This document shows, one piece after another, positions 16,407 to 25,605 of a DNA stretch of 64,000 bases. The DNA is taken from assembly GCA_023386585.1 (NCBI GenBank), contig JAEWJM010000028.1, forward strand, positions 62,001-126,000, read 5' to 3'. How positions within the stretch are numbered: position 1 is the stretch's first letter; each line of letters opens with the position of its first letter. Origin of the DNA: Bacteroidota bacterium (GTDB lineage: Bacteria; Bacteroidota; Bacteroidia; Flavobacteriales; Flavobacteriaceae). A program made the translations under genes and the position numbers. The notes beneath the pieces were generated by a model, which worked only from the letters and a program-made list of their open reading frames with translations, did no database searches and had not been told where the DNA came from.

Positions 16407-17807
16407 ATGAAACATCTTAACAAAATTGTTGCTGCTTTATTTATATTTATTAGCCTCGCCTCACAGGCTCAGGATAATAATAATAAATGGGCGGTGGCGT
16501 TCGGAGTGAATGCGGTTGACACAAGAGTGAGCGCCGCATCAAGCGTTCAGGACCAGTTCTCCAACTTCTTTAACGCTAAGAAAAACTGGAACATTCTACC
16601 TTCAGTTTCTTATTTAACCGTATCGAGGTATGTTGGAAGCGGATTGACTTTCGGCGTAACGGGATCGGTTAACAAGATCACGCGCTTTGTAAACCCAAGG
16701 ATCGGCCCGTCACTTGACTATGATGTGACCAATCCAGGCGACCTTAATTACTACGCTTTTGACGGTATGATCCGTTACAGCCTGATGGACCTTATCAAAT
16801 CTAAATGGTTTGACCCATCAGTACACGTTGGTGGAGGTTATACCTGGTTGGGCGACGAGTCTAACTCAGGAACTGTGAATGGTGGTCTTGGTATCAACTT
16901 CTGGTTTACAGAAACTGTTGGTCTTTCACTACAGTCCACTTATAAATATACCTTTAACGACAGCCGTTACGATTTCCCAACTCACATGCAGCATTTTGCA
17001 GGTCTTATCTTCAAATTCGGAGGTAAGGACACAGACGGTGACGGAATCTATGATAAAGATGATGCCTGCCCTGAAGTTGCAGGTCCAAAAGAATTCAATG
17101 GTTGCCCTGATACGGATGGAGATAAAATCATCGACAAAGATGACCTTTGCCCAGATGTTGCCGGATTGCCTGAATTCCAAGGATGCCCTGACACTGACGG
17201 TGACGGTGTAGCTGACAAAGATGATGCATGTCCGGATGTAGCAGGTCTTAAATCAATGAACGGTTGCCCTGATACCGACGGTGACGGTGTTACCGATAAA
17301 TCAGACAAATGTCCTACAGTAAGCGGTCCTGCTGCTAACGGCGGATGCCCATGGCCAGATACTGACGGCGATGGAGTTCTTGACAAAGATGACCGTTGTC
17401 CAGATGTTAAAGGTACAGTTGCAAACAACGGATGCCCTGAAATGTCAGAGGAGCAAGTTAAAAAACTGAATGCTTACGCTAAAACAATCCTGTTCAACAG
17501 CGGTAAAGCAACCTTCAAGAAAGAAACTTTCCCAGTTCTTCAGGCTATCTCAGGAATCCTTAAAGAATTCCCTAATTCAAGGTTCATGATCGAAGGTCAC
17601 ACTGACAGCGATGGTAGCAACGCACTTAACCAGACGCTTTCTGAAAACAGAGCTGCTGCAGTTAAGAACTACCTGATCGAAAACGGTGTTGACGCCAGCA
17701 GATTGGAATCAGCCGGATATGGTGAAACCAAGCCGATCGACACCAATAAAACTGCGAAAGGCAAAGCCAACAACCGTAGGGTTGAGGTTAAGCTGATCAA
17801 AGAATAA
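16407..17807 (+). CDS. OmpA family outer-membrane protein with TSP3 repeats
   Basis: 466 residues. A signal peptide ends at about residue 21 (ASQAQ). A beta-barrel-like domain follows to about 205. Then come five calcium-binding thrombospondin type 3 repeats of the form DTDGDG-x-x-D-K-D-D-x-CP (about 210-345), and a C-terminal OmpA domain (about 355-466) with the peptidoglycan-binding region FMIEGHTDSDGS and NRAAAVKNYL. It should anchor the outer membrane to peptidoglycan. Codon use is visibly biased (many CTT, GGT and GTT codons), unlike its neighbours, which suggests high expression. It has its own promoter and terminator. Confidence 0.94.
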   Translation: MKHLNKIVAALFIFISLASQAQDNNNKWAVAFGVNAVDTRVSAASSVQDQFSNFFNAKKNWNILPSVSYLTVSRYVGSGLTFGVTGSVNKITRFVNPRIGPSLDYDVTNPGDLNYYAFDGMIRYSLMDLIKSKWFDPSVHVGGGYTWLGDESNSGTVNGGLGINFWFTETVGLSLQSTYKYTFNDSRYDFPTHMQHFAGLIFKFGGKDTDGDGIYDKDDACPEVAGPKEFNGCPDTDGDKIIDKDDLCPDVAGLPEFQGCPDTDGDGVADKDDACPDVAGLKSMNGCPDTDGDGVTDKSDKCPTVSGPAANGGCPWPDTDGDGVLDKDDRCPDVKGTVANNGCPEMSEEQVKKLNAYAKTILFNSGKATFKKETFPVLQAISGILKEFPNSRFMIEGHTDSDGSNALNQTLSENRAAAVKNYLIENGVDASRLESAGYGETKPIDTNKTAKGKANNRRVEVKLIKE

Positions 17808-17828
17808 GTTATTCGAAAATACTTAGGA

Positions 17829-17857
17829 AACGCCCCGCATTGTCGGGGCGTTTTTTT
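17829..17857 (+). terminator. Rho-independent terminator after the OmpA-family gene
   Basis: AACGCCCCG-CATTGT-CGGGGCGTT followed by T7. The AddB-like ATG is only 11 bases beyond the T run. Confidence 0.93.
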
Positions 17858-17868
17858 ATTTTTATCGA

Positions 17869-20625
17869 ATGGCAGACCAGACTTTTATTGACCGATTAGC
17901 CGATTCGGTCTTACAATCCCATTCAGATAGGCTTTCTGACCTTACAATCATATTACCGAATCGCCGCGCAAAGGTTTTCCTTTTGGAAGCGCTCGGAAGA
18001 AAAGCGCAGCGGAATATCTTTGCGCCAGCTATTATCAGCATTGAAGATTTTGTTACCGATATTTCCGGAATCCGCGCAATTGATAATATTGAGCTGCTTT
18101 TTGACTTTTACGACGTATATCTCACAACTACTGCAAAAGATCAGCAACCATTCGAACAGTTTGCGAATTGGGCGAAAACCCTGCTTCAGGACTTTAATGA
18201 AATCGATCGGTACTTGCTGAATCCGGCGCATGTGCTATCATATCTAAAAGATATTGACGACATCAAGCATTGGTCGCTCGATCCTGAAAAACGAACGCCG
18301 CTGATCGAACGCCACCTCGAATTTTGGTCGATGCTGCCAGAATACTATTCTTCACTTTATGCGCATCTCCTAAGGAAAGGCACCGGATACCAGGGATTGA
18401 TTTATCGCGAGGCAATCTCCAACCTCGATCACTTCACACAAGCTTCTGAGAATCGTTTTTTTGTATTCGCCGGGTTTAATGCGCTTAACGCCGCAGAGGA
18501 GAAAATTCTACAACATTTTCTTGCGCTCGGGAAGGCCGAAGTGTTTTGGGATGCAGACAAGACTTTTTTGGAAGACAATTATCACGATGCCGCCTTGTTT
18601 CTCAGGAGGTTCAAGGATTCGTGGCCGCAGTATCGAACCAATAGTTTTAATTGGATCGACAACAGTTTCGCATCGGAAAAGGAAATCCACATAATTGGAA
18701 CGCCAAAATCGATAGGCCAGGCGCGAATTGCGGGCAAAGAAATAGAACAATTGATTGACAGCGGAGTAAACCTGAACAAGACAGCGATCGTGCTGGGTGA
18801 GGAAAGCCTACTGATTCCGCTGCTTTATTCACTTCCGAAAGAAGTTCCCGCACTTAACATCACAATGGGTTATCCGGCCAAGAACAATCCGGTACAAATC
18901 CTGATTTCGAAAATATTCCGGATGCACGGTAACGCAATATCGCGCAAAAGTGAAAGCTACATATTGTACTACAAGGATGTCCTTGACGTTTTGACACATC
19001 CGCTCATTGAGCCTTTCGCTGCAGCTTCATCAGTCGTTCAAACTATAAATAACAGAAATTATACTTTTTTTTCACATAGGACCTTGATCGAGATCGCCGA
19101 AACGCGAAACGAATTTTTTGACCTCCTTTTTGAAAAATGGGACAAAGGCGCGCTTTCGGCCTTAAATGTTTTGAGCAAAGTGCTACTGTCCGTAAAGGCG
19201 AATTTCAACCGGGATGATGAACAGGACCAAATCACCAAGGCTTTTTCTTATTCAATTTTCAAGGTCATTAATAAATTAATTTCGCACTATTCACAGCAAC
19301 AGCATACCGATTCAATCGAAACGCTGCATGCAGTTTATAAGCAGATAATCGACTTGGCCGAAGTTTCTTTCGAAGGCGAGCCGATGAGCGGACTACAGAT
19401 TATGGGCGTACTCGAAAGCCGTGTGCTGGATTTTGAAACGGTAATAATAACCTCAATGAATGAAGGAAAGTTTCCAGCCGGAAAATCACAAAATTCTTTT
19501 ATCCCGTACGATGTCAAACGCGAACTCGGACTTCCAACATACAAGGAAAAGGATGCGATCTATACGTACCACTTCTATCATCTTCTGCAGCGTGCAAAAA
19601 AAATAGTTTTGCTTTACAACACTGAGAGCGACGGACTCGACGGCGGCGAAAAAAGCCGCTTTATTACGCAGCTTCTGGTTGAAAAACAACCAACCCACAT
19701 AATAAAATCTGAAATTTTCAACCCGTTACGGCCTAAAGTCGCAGCGAACCCTGTTGTAATCGAAAAATCGGAAGCAGTTTTAACCCGGCTACAGGAAATC
19801 GCCGCAAAGGGCTTTTCGCCATCGGCACTGACGAGCTACATTCGCGATCCGCTGCGTTTCTATTACCAGAAAATTTTACGGATTAACGAAGTTGAGGAAG
19901 TTGAAGAAAACATCGCGCTGAATACGCTTGGAACAATTATCCATGAGGCACTGCTGAAGCTTTACGAACCGCTGATTGGGGTTGAACTAACGGCAAACAA
20001 TCTGCAGGAATGCGTCGAACGCGCAGATGCTGAGGTGCATCGACAGTTTCGTGAAGTTTACAAAGAAGGCGAGATTCGCAAAGGCAAGAATCTTCTGGCG
20101 TTCGAAGTTGCGAAACGTCACGTCAGGAACCTGCTGAAAATGGAATTGAAAAATATCGAAGAGGGCGACCGAATACGAATTCTATATCTGGAAAAGCGGT
20201 TTGAGCGATTGTTGGAGGATTCGAGGTTGCCGTATCCCGTGTTAATCGGCGGATCAGTTGACAGGGTTGAAGAGCGAAACGGCAACATCCGTATCATCGA
20301 TTATAAAACAGGCAAAGTGGAAGCTAAAAACCTGTGTCTTGATGATTGGAGCGGACTCACTGACGACATTAAAAACGACAAAATTATCCAGGTTCTGGCG
20401 TACGCCTTTATGATTGGTCCTGAAGTTGACGGCCGAAACCCCGAGGCTGGTATCATTTCTTTCAAGAATATGAAAAACGGATTTCTTCCCTTTACGTTCA
20501 AGCAGGATAAAATCGGCTCGATCGAAATTACTACCGAAATTTTGGATAAGTATATTGGCGAAATCGTCCTGCTACTGAATGAAATTCTTGACCCGAATAT
20601 TCCATTCACCCAGAAAACCGACTAA
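17869..20625 (+). CDS. AddB-like PD-(D/E)XK nuclease protein
   Basis: 918 residues. The N-terminal two thirds resemble the inactive helicase half of AddB: no Walker A GKT is present, the first segment being LTIILPNRRAKVFLLEAL. The C-terminal part is a RecB-type nuclease: SPSALTSYIRDPLRFYY, GTIIHEALLKLYEP, and the catalytic GGSVDRVE then IRIIDYKTGKVE. Classical AddB binds a 4Fe-4S cluster with one Cys before and three after the nuclease motifs. Here the first is Asp (YIRDPL), and the whole protein has only two Cys, so the cluster is absent. A TATTTTTA box at 17857-17864 could start a nearly leaderless transcript. Confidence 0.82.
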   Translation: MADQTFIDRLADSVLQSHSDRLSDLTIILPNRRAKVFLLEALGRKAQRNIFAPAIISIEDFVTDISGIRAIDNIELLFDFYDVYLTTTAKDQQPFEQFANWAKTLLQDFNEIDRYLLNPAHVLSYLKDIDDIKHWSLDPEKRTPLIERHLEFWSMLPEYYSSLYAHLLRKGTGYQGLIYREAISNLDHFTQASENRFFVFAGFNALNAAEEKILQHFLALGKAEVFWDADKTFLEDNYHDAALFLRRFKDSWPQYRTNSFNWIDNSFASEKEIHIIGTPKSIGQARIAGKEIEQLIDSGVNLNKTAIVLGEESLLIPLLYSLPKEVPALNITMGYPAKNNPVQILISKIFRMHGNAISRKSESYILYYKDVLDVLTHPLIEPFAAASSVVQTINNRNYTFFSHRTLIEIAETRNEFFDLLFEKWDKGALSALNVLSKVLLSVKANFNRDDEQDQITKAFSYSIFKVINKLISHYSQQQHTDSIETLHAVYKQIIDLAEVSFEGEPMSGLQIMGVLESRVLDFETVIITSMNEGKFPAGKSQNSFIPYDVKRELGLPTYKEKDAIYTYHFYHLLQRAKKIVLLYNTESDGLDGGEKSRFITQLLVEKQPTHIIKSEIFNPLRPKVAANPVVIEKSEAVLTRLQEIAAKGFSPSALTSYIRDPLRFYYQKILRINEVEEVEENIALNTLGTIIHEALLKLYEPLIGVELTANNLQECVERADAEVHRQFREVYKEGEIRKGKNLLAFEVAKRHVRNLLKMELKNIEEGDRIRILYLEKRFERLLEDSRLPYPVLIGGSVDRVEERNGNIRIIDYKTGKVEAKNLCLDDWSGLTDDIKNDKIIQVLAYAFMIGPEVDGRNPEAGIISFKNMKNGFLPFTFKQDKIGSIEITTEILDKYIGEIVLLLNEILDPNIPFTQKTD

Positions 20626-20918
20626 TGCAAAAGCTGCTCAATGTATGGGAGTTTTATAAGTCAACACTGCCGGTGAGCATCGGCATAAGCATTTTGCCCG
20701 CCATGCTCGGAGGCTTCAGTTCTTTTGCGGGTGCTTTTTTGACTTTCGGATTGCTGGCAAGTTTGGCATTCAAAGAACTCGGCCGTCCCAAGAACGAATA
20801 CAATTTCTATTTCAACAATGGCCTTTCAAAGCAGCGGCTATGGATATTTGCGTTTATTGGGAATTGCATTTTCGTGATCGTTGCAGCCGGCTTAATTAAG
20901 CTTGCAAAACATGCATAA
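20625..20918 (+). CDS. Small membrane protein, possible ABC partner
   Basis: 97 residues, unrecognised. Two hydrophobic blocks are clear: about 14-50 (VSIGISILPAML, FAGAFLTFGLLASLAF) and 72-92 (LWIFAFIGNCIFVIVAAGLI), separated by a polar loop rich in Asn and Tyr. Its ATG overlaps the AddB stop (TAATG), and its end overlaps the start region of the ABC ATPase by 8 bases. It is far too small for a normal ABC-2 permease, but position and overlap make it the best candidate membrane partner of that ATPase. Confidence 0.7.
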   Translation: MQKLLNVWEFYKSTLPVSIGISILPAMLGGFSSFAGAFLTFGLLASLAFKELGRPKNEYNFYFNNGLSKQRLWIFAFIGNCIFVIVAAGLIKLAKHA

Positions 20919-21579
20919 CCTGGTTGTTGACAGCGTTCGGAAATTATTCGATAACAAACTCGTTCTGTCGGATATTTACCTTACGTGCAACACCGGTGAA
21001 ATCATTGGTTTGTTTGGCCGAAACGGTTCCGGTAAATCGACGTTGCTTAAGGTAATTTCGGGAAATATAGCTGCCGATTTCAAGTTTATCAAAATCGACG
21101 GGAAAATTATTACCCGCCAAACAGATCTAATCGCATCACTCGGATACCTTCCACAGGAAAACTTTATTCCGCGTGGCTTTACGGTTCAAAAAGCGGTCAA
21201 ACTTTCCGTCGGTAAATCTGATGTGTCAAACTTTTTTGAAGATGAAATGATCCGGCAACTTTGGAACCAAAAGATTAGCAATCTTTCAGGCGGCGAGCTG
21301 CGTTATCTCGAAATCAAGTTGGTCTTATCCAAAAATTGCGCGTTTGCATTACTCGATGAACCTTATAACGGACTTTCGCCAATTATAGCTGAAAAAGTCA
21401 CCCATGTGATTATTGAAAATTCAAAGCATAAGGGAATTATCGTCACGGATCACAGCTACGGGAACGTTTTAAAAATTGCCACTCGGATTGTCCTGATGAA
21501 TGACGGACGATGTCAGCCGCTGGAAAATCCACAGCAACTGATTGAAAAAAATTACCTTCGCGATGGCATGCTTCCCTGA
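20911..21579 (+). CDS. ABC transporter ATP-binding protein
   Basis: 222 residues from the ATG at 20911; a TTG three codons earlier is less likely. Walker A GLFGRNGSGKST, Q-loop LPQEN, signature LSGGELRYLEIK, Walker B FALLDEPYNGLS and the switch His in VTDHSYG are all present, so it should be an active ATPase. The substrate is unknown. Its only nearby membrane gene is the 97-residue protein it overlaps. The 3' end overlaps the convergent hydrolase gene by 28 bases. Confidence 0.88.
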   Translation: MHNLVVDSVRKLFDNKLVLSDIYLTCNTGEIIGLFGRNGSGKSTLLKVISGNIAADFKFIKIDGKIITRQTDLIASLGYLPQENFIPRGFTVQKAVKLSVGKSDVSNFFEDEMIRQLWNQKISNLSGGELRYLEIKLVLSKNCAFALLDEPYNGLSPIIAEKVTHVIIENSKHKGIIVTDHSYGNVLKIATRIVLMNDGRCQPLENPQQLIEKNYLRDGMLP

Positions 21580-22358
21580 ATCTTACGACCAAAATTACCT
21601 ATTTCTTTCACAAGATCGTCGCGATTTTCAATCGGGCTCATATGGCCATCGTCGTAAATCACGAGTTCAACATTGTCGTTTTCCGCCTGCTGAACACTTT
21701 CGTCAAAGCTTAAAACCGGGTCTTTTTTTCCGAGAACCAACAGCACGGGAAACTTGGAATTGTGAAGCAAAATTTCGCGGTCACTTCTGATTTTCATTCC
21801 TTCCAGCGATGCGACAATTCCTTGTAGTGGCGTTTTCAAAGCTTCGCGCCGCACCTCTTCAATTTTTGATGCCAGACGGGTGCGATTTTCTTCACTGAAG
21901 AGATTTGCTATCGACATGCGGACAAACGCCGTATAATCCGCTTTGACGGCTTTAATTGCACGATCGCGGTTGCTTTTTCGCTCGCTGCTGTCGGCTTTCG
22001 ATGTCGAATTGATCAGCATCAGTCCTTTCAGATATTCGGGATAGAGCTCGGCGAATGCCAAGGCAACATAGCCGCCCATCGAATGACCGCCGATTATACA
22101 TTTTCGGATCCGCAATTCCGAAAGCACAAAATGCAACAGATCGGCGTTGTCTTCCATCGAATGTACGTAACCCAGCGGCTCTGTTTGTCCATGTCCCAAA
22201 AGGTCAATGCAAATAATCCGGTTTCGTTTGGAAAGCTCTGGCAGAAGATCGTTCCACATCGTCCGGTTCTCAAGAAATCCGTGGAGCAATACAAGCGCAG
22301 CGCCTTTTCCCGTATCGGAATATCCGACCGTGATATTTTTATAGTGAAGCGTTTTCAA
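21552..22358 (-). CDS. Alpha/beta hydrolase
   Basis: 268 residues. The nucleophile is S93 in GGHSMGGYVAL, with the acid probably in LVLGKKDPVLSF and the catalytic His in YDDGHMSPIEN; the oxyanion region is LLHGFLENRTMW. Substrate unknown; such proteins are esterases or carboxylesterase-like enzymes. The start is a TTG at 22356-22358: an in-frame TAG (the pepP stop) lies just upstream, and the next Met is inside the conserved domain. It follows pepP by 15 bases, so the two are co-transcribed. Confidence 0.88.
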   Translation of the reverse strand: MKTLHYKNITVGYSDTGKGAALVLLHGFLENRTMWNDLLPELSKRNRIICIDLLGHGQTEPLGYVHSMEDNADLLHFVLSELRIRKCIIGGHSMGGYVALAFAELYPEYLKGLMLINSTSKADSSERKSNRDRAIKAVKADYTAFVRMSIANLFSEENRTRLASKIEEVRREALKTPLQGIVASLEGMKIRSDREILLHNSKFPVLLVLGKKDPVLSFDESVQQAENDNVELVIYDDGHMSPIENRDDLVKEIGNFGRKIQGSMPSRR

Positions 22359-22373
22359 GTGATTGATGAAGGT

Positions 22374-23666
22374 CTAGCTGTTCATGATGCTTTCAATCTC
22401 CTCGATTTCGATCGGGATATTGCGCATCAGGTTGAATGGCTCGCCACTTTCGCTGACCACAACATTGTCCTCGATCCTTATGCCGAAACCTTCTTCCGGG
22501 ATATAAATGCCGGGTTCGACGGTAAATACCATGTTCGCCTGCATCGGTTCGTGAAGCAATCCGTAATCGTGCGTGTCGAGTCCGAGATGATGCGAGGTTC
22601 CATGCATGAAATACTTCTTATACGCAGGCCATTCCGGATTTTCATTTTGGACGTCGGCCTGGTCGATTAGGCGAAGACCAAGCAACTCGGAGGTCATCAG
22701 CTTGCCGACTTCCTTATGGTATTCTTTCCAAAGCGTTCCCGGAACAAGCATTTTAGTGGCTTCATTTTTTACGCGAAGAACCGCATTGTAAACTGCAGCC
22801 TGTCGCTCGGTATAACGACCCGAAACCGGAATTGTTCGCGTAAGGTCGCTTGAATAATTGGCGTATTCGGCAGCAACGTCAAGCAGAATAAGATCGCCTG
22901 CCTGGCAAAGCTGGTTGTTTTCGATGTAGTGAAGTACGTTCGCATTTTTTCCGGAGGCGATGATAGGCGTATACGCAAAACCTTTTGAGCGGTTGCGAAT
23001 GAATTCGTGGATCAACTCGGCTTCGATTTCGTATTCGGCAACGCCGGGCTTCACAAATGATAGCAGCCTGCGGAAACCGAGTTTTGTAATGTCGCACGCC
23101 TGTTGGATCAGCGCAATTTCTTCCGGTTCCTTAATCGATCGTAACCGCTGCAGGATCGTATTGCTTTTCGCGACCTGGTGCGCCGGATAGCGCTCCTTCC
23201 ACCATTTTACAAAACGCGCTTCACGGGTTTCGGTTTCAATTGTAGCCCGGTAATGCTCGTTTGTGTTGATGTACATTATTTCGGCGTAAGACATGATCTC
23301 GAAAAGTATTTTTTCAAAATCCTTCAGCCAGAAAACATTTTTGATTCCAGAAATTTCGAACGCGCGTTCCTTGGTGAGTTTTTCGCCTTCCCAAATTGCA
23401 ATGTGTTCATTCGTTTCGCGCAAGAAAAGCATTTCGCGATGTTGCTCATACGGCGCATCCGGAAAGAGTACGAGAATGCTTTCTTCCTGATCGACGCCAC
23501 TCAGATAAAAAATGTCGCGGTGCTGCTGGAATGGGATCGTACTGTCGGCACTGATAGGGTAAATATCATTCGAATTAAATACCGCCACGCCTTTGGGTTT
23601 CATCTGCGCCGTAAATTTTTTCCTGTTCTTGATAAAAAGCCCGCTGTCTATCTGGTGGTATTTCAT
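22374..23666 (-). CDS. pepP: Xaa-Pro aminopeptidase (aminopeptidase P family)
   Basis: 430 residues. It removes an N-terminal residue ahead of proline. An AMP_N domain (about 1-170) is followed by an M24 metallopeptidase domain. The two-metal site is visible: D263 and D274 (LLDVAAEYANYSSDLTRT), His in HGTSHHLGLDTHD, Glu in FTVEPGIYI and Glu in IRIEDNVVV. No signal peptide, so cytoplasmic. It is divergent from the ChaN-like gene and leads a two-gene run with the hydrolase. Confidence 0.94.
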   Translation of the reverse strand: MKYHQIDSGLFIKNRKKFTAQMKPKGVAVFNSNDIYPISADSTIPFQQHRDIFYLSGVDQEESILVLFPDAPYEQHREMLFLRETNEHIAIWEGEKLTKERAFEISGIKNVFWLKDFEKILFEIMSYAEIMYINTNEHYRATIETETREARFVKWWKERYPAHQVAKSNTILQRLRSIKEPEEIALIQQACDITKLGFRRLLSFVKPGVAEYEIEAELIHEFIRNRSKGFAYTPIIASGKNANVLHYIENNQLCQAGDLILLDVAAEYANYSSDLTRTIPVSGRYTERQAAVYNAVLRVKNEATKMLVPGTLWKEYHKEVGKLMTSELLGLRLIDQADVQNENPEWPAYKKYFMHGTSHHLGLDTHDYGLLHEPMQANMVFTVEPGIYIPEEGFGIRIEDNVVVSESGEPFNLMRNIPIEIEEIESIMNS

Positions 23667-23691
23667 TTTTTGATAATTTAAACTTTCCTGT

Positions 23692-23699
23692 CAAAAATA
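23692..23699 (-). promoter_or_regulatory. Putative -7 box (TATTTTTG) of pepP
   Basis: Minus-strand TATTTTTG matches the consensus, 25 bases before the pepP ATG. The nearest TTG is only 13 bases upstream, so the -33 side is imperfect. Confidence 0.5.
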
Positions 23700-23748
23700 G
23701 GAACTTTAGCCGCAAATGCCGTTAATTTGGGTGAAAATTTAACCGGCG

Positions 23749-24600
23749 ATGAAACAAGCTATTAGTCTATTCTGTCTTTTATTTTGCCTTGTTCTGAATG
23801 CGCAGGATCGTATTCCGTACCGCATTTTCGATGCGAAAGGCAAACCCGTTTCTTATGCAAAGATGTTGCGCGAGTCGCAGAAAAACGATATTGTCCTGTT
23901 TGGTGAATATCACGATAATTCGATCGTACATTGGTTGGAATTGGTGTTTGCAAAAGACATGTCAGCCAAGAAAAACATCGTGCTTGGCGCGGAAATGCTT
24001 GAAACCGACAATCAGACAGCCGTCAATGATTATCTTTCAGGAACAATCAATCAGAAGCAGCTTGATTCGCTGGCGCGCCTGTGGCCGAATTACAAAACCG
24101 ATTACAAACCGCTTGTTGATTTTGCAAAAGAACACAAAGTGAAATTCATCGCCACAAATATTCCCCGTCGTTATGCGTCTGGCGTTTATAAAGGCGGCTT
24201 CGAGGCTTTAAACGCTTTATCGGCAGACGAAAAGAGGCTTATTGCGCCGCTTCCGATTAAATACGACCCCGGACTTTCCCAATATAAAAAGATGGTCGCC
24301 GAAATGGGCGGACACGGCGGAGACAATCTTCCGAAGGCACAAGCAGTCAAGGATGCAACTATGGCGTGGCAAATATTGAAAAACCGGGAAGCGAATACAA
24401 TTTTCATTCACTACAACGGAAGCTATCACAGTGACAACCACGAGGGGATTTTTTGGTATCTCAAGCAGGAAAATCCAGACGTCCGGGTAGTGACTTTCGC
24501 AACGGTTTCGCAAGACCAGCTTAAAACGCTTGAAAAGGAGAATTATAATAAAGCCGACTTTATTATCGTTACGGATAATGACGTGACCAAAACGTATTAA
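23749..24600 (+). CDS. ChaN-like secreted protein
   Basis: 283 residues with a signal peptide ending near LVLNAQ (residue 19). The family hallmarks are LFGEYHDNSIVHWLEL (about 50-65) and HYNGSYHSDNHEGIFWYL near the C-terminus, seen in ChaN/Tiki-fold proteins. ChaN binds haem at the cell surface and is iron-regulated in some bacteria; other members of the fold are proteases. No lipobox Cys at the cleavage site, so it is probably periplasmic rather than a lipoprotein. The next gene follows after 6 bases, implying a shared transcript. Confidence 0.8.
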   Translation: MKQAISLFCLLFCLVLNAQDRIPYRIFDAKGKPVSYAKMLRESQKNDIVLFGEYHDNSIVHWLELVFAKDMSAKKNIVLGAEMLETDNQTAVNDYLSGTINQKQLDSLARLWPNYKTDYKPLVDFAKEHKVKFIATNIPRRYASGVYKGGFEALNALSADEKRLIAPLPIKYDPGLSQYKKMVAEMGGHGGDNLPKAQAVKDATMAWQILKNREANTIFIHYNGSYHSDNHEGIFWYLKQENPDVRVVTFATVSQDQLKTLEKENYNKADFIIVTDNDVTKTY

Positions 24601-24606
24601 AACCAC

Positions 24607-25482
24607 ATGAAGAAACTTCTAATCGCCGCTCTTGTTGTCGCAACAATCGGATTCAGCACGCTGTCATGCAGCAAGGACGACGATAATTCGACCGGCGAGC
24701 CGATGCTGATCGTAAAGTTTAAATTCGATAAAAACCAAATGCGCCTGGATAACCTCGGCCAGCCGTCGACGGTTCCCACAGGAAATGCAGCGCAATCGCC
24801 TGCTTTCAATTCGATCTCTGCGCATTATCTTGAGTTTGCACCGACAGCGACCACACAACTCGGACAAGGTGCGGTTGTTTACCATGCGCCTGAAACTGTC
24901 CTTGGTGGCGCAAATGCGATCGATTTTGACCAGTCAAAAGTTGTTGCTGAAAACGAAGTGTTTCTTAAAATCCCGCTGAGCCAGCTTCCACCCGGAAATT
25001 ACAGCTGGGTACGCGTATCGTTGGCGTACCAGAATTATGATATTTCGGTCCGAAGCGCAGGCGTTGATTACACCGGAACGCTGGCAAGCTTTGTCGGATT
25101 CAATACCTACATTACGACGCATAACATCGGAAACAATTTCTTTCCGGTAAATGGCAATAAACTTCAGGGTTATTGGGCGTTCGCATTGCACGAATATCCA
25201 TATCAATCGGAAGGACAGGCGCCGCCGGGCGCGACAACGGTTCCAAATCCGCTTGCGGCAACTTCGCCGATTCCTGCAGGTTCGTGTGTGGTTACCGGTA
25301 AGTTTGGAAACGACCTGATTGTCACCGGAACTGAAAACCACGACGTTACGGTCACATTATCGTTGTCCATCAACAACAGTTTTGAGTGGCACGAGGTTAT
25401 GGCCGATGGAAAATACGAACCGGCGATTGGCGAAAACGTTGTCGATATGGGACTGCGCGGACTCATTCCGTCGCACAACTAA
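24607..25482 (+). CDS. Lipoprotein, possibly MbnP-like
   Basis: 291 residues. A lipoprotein signal ends in TLSC (lipidated C21), followed by SKDDD; acidic residues right after the Cys are the export signal that sends Bacteroidota lipoproteins to the cell surface. The rest is rich in beta-strand-like segments (NSISAHYLEF, NYSWVRVSLAYQN, WAFALHEYPY). It faintly resembles MbnP-type proteins linked to metal handling, but I cannot confirm that. Co-transcribed with the ChaN-like gene, which hints at a shared metal or haem role (inference). Confidence 0.7.
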   Translation: MKKLLIAALVVATIGFSTLSCSKDDDNSTGEPMLIVKFKFDKNQMRLDNLGQPSTVPTGNAAQSPAFNSISAHYLEFAPTATTQLGQGAVVYHAPETVLGGANAIDFDQSKVVAENEVFLKIPLSQLPPGNYSWVRVSLAYQNYDISVRSAGVDYTGTLASFVGFNTYITTHNIGNNFFPVNGNKLQGYWAFALHEYPYQSEGQAPPGATTVPNPLAATSPIPAGSCVVTGKFGNDLIVTGTENHDVTVTLSLSINNSFEWHEVMADGKYEPAIGENVVDMGLRGLIPSHN

Positions 25483-25547
25483 AAAATATTGATTTCTGCG
25501 CAGACTGCCATAAATAGCTTTAAAATCATTATAAATTACCGAAAAGG

Positions 25548-25578
25548 TTGTAGCTAAATTGAAATAGCTGTATTTTTG
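25548..25578 (+). promoter_or_regulatory. Promoter of sdhCAB
   Basis: TTG (25548-25550), 20 bases, TATTTTTG (25571-25578). The -7 box is perfect; spacing is slightly long. The sdhC ATG is 27 bases downstream. Confidence 0.6.
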
Positions 25579-25605
25579 TGTGCTTTTAAATAAATCACAC
25601 CTCTT

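Noticed and set aside
17048..17428. Repetitive leftward frame and repeated DNA units looking like an array
   Set aside because: These are the thrombospondin type 3 repeats of the OmpA-family gene read from the other strand; spacers are coding and not CRISPR-like.
23178..23681. Rightward 167-residue frame opposite pepP
   Set aside because: Antisense shadow of pepP with no recognisable domain.
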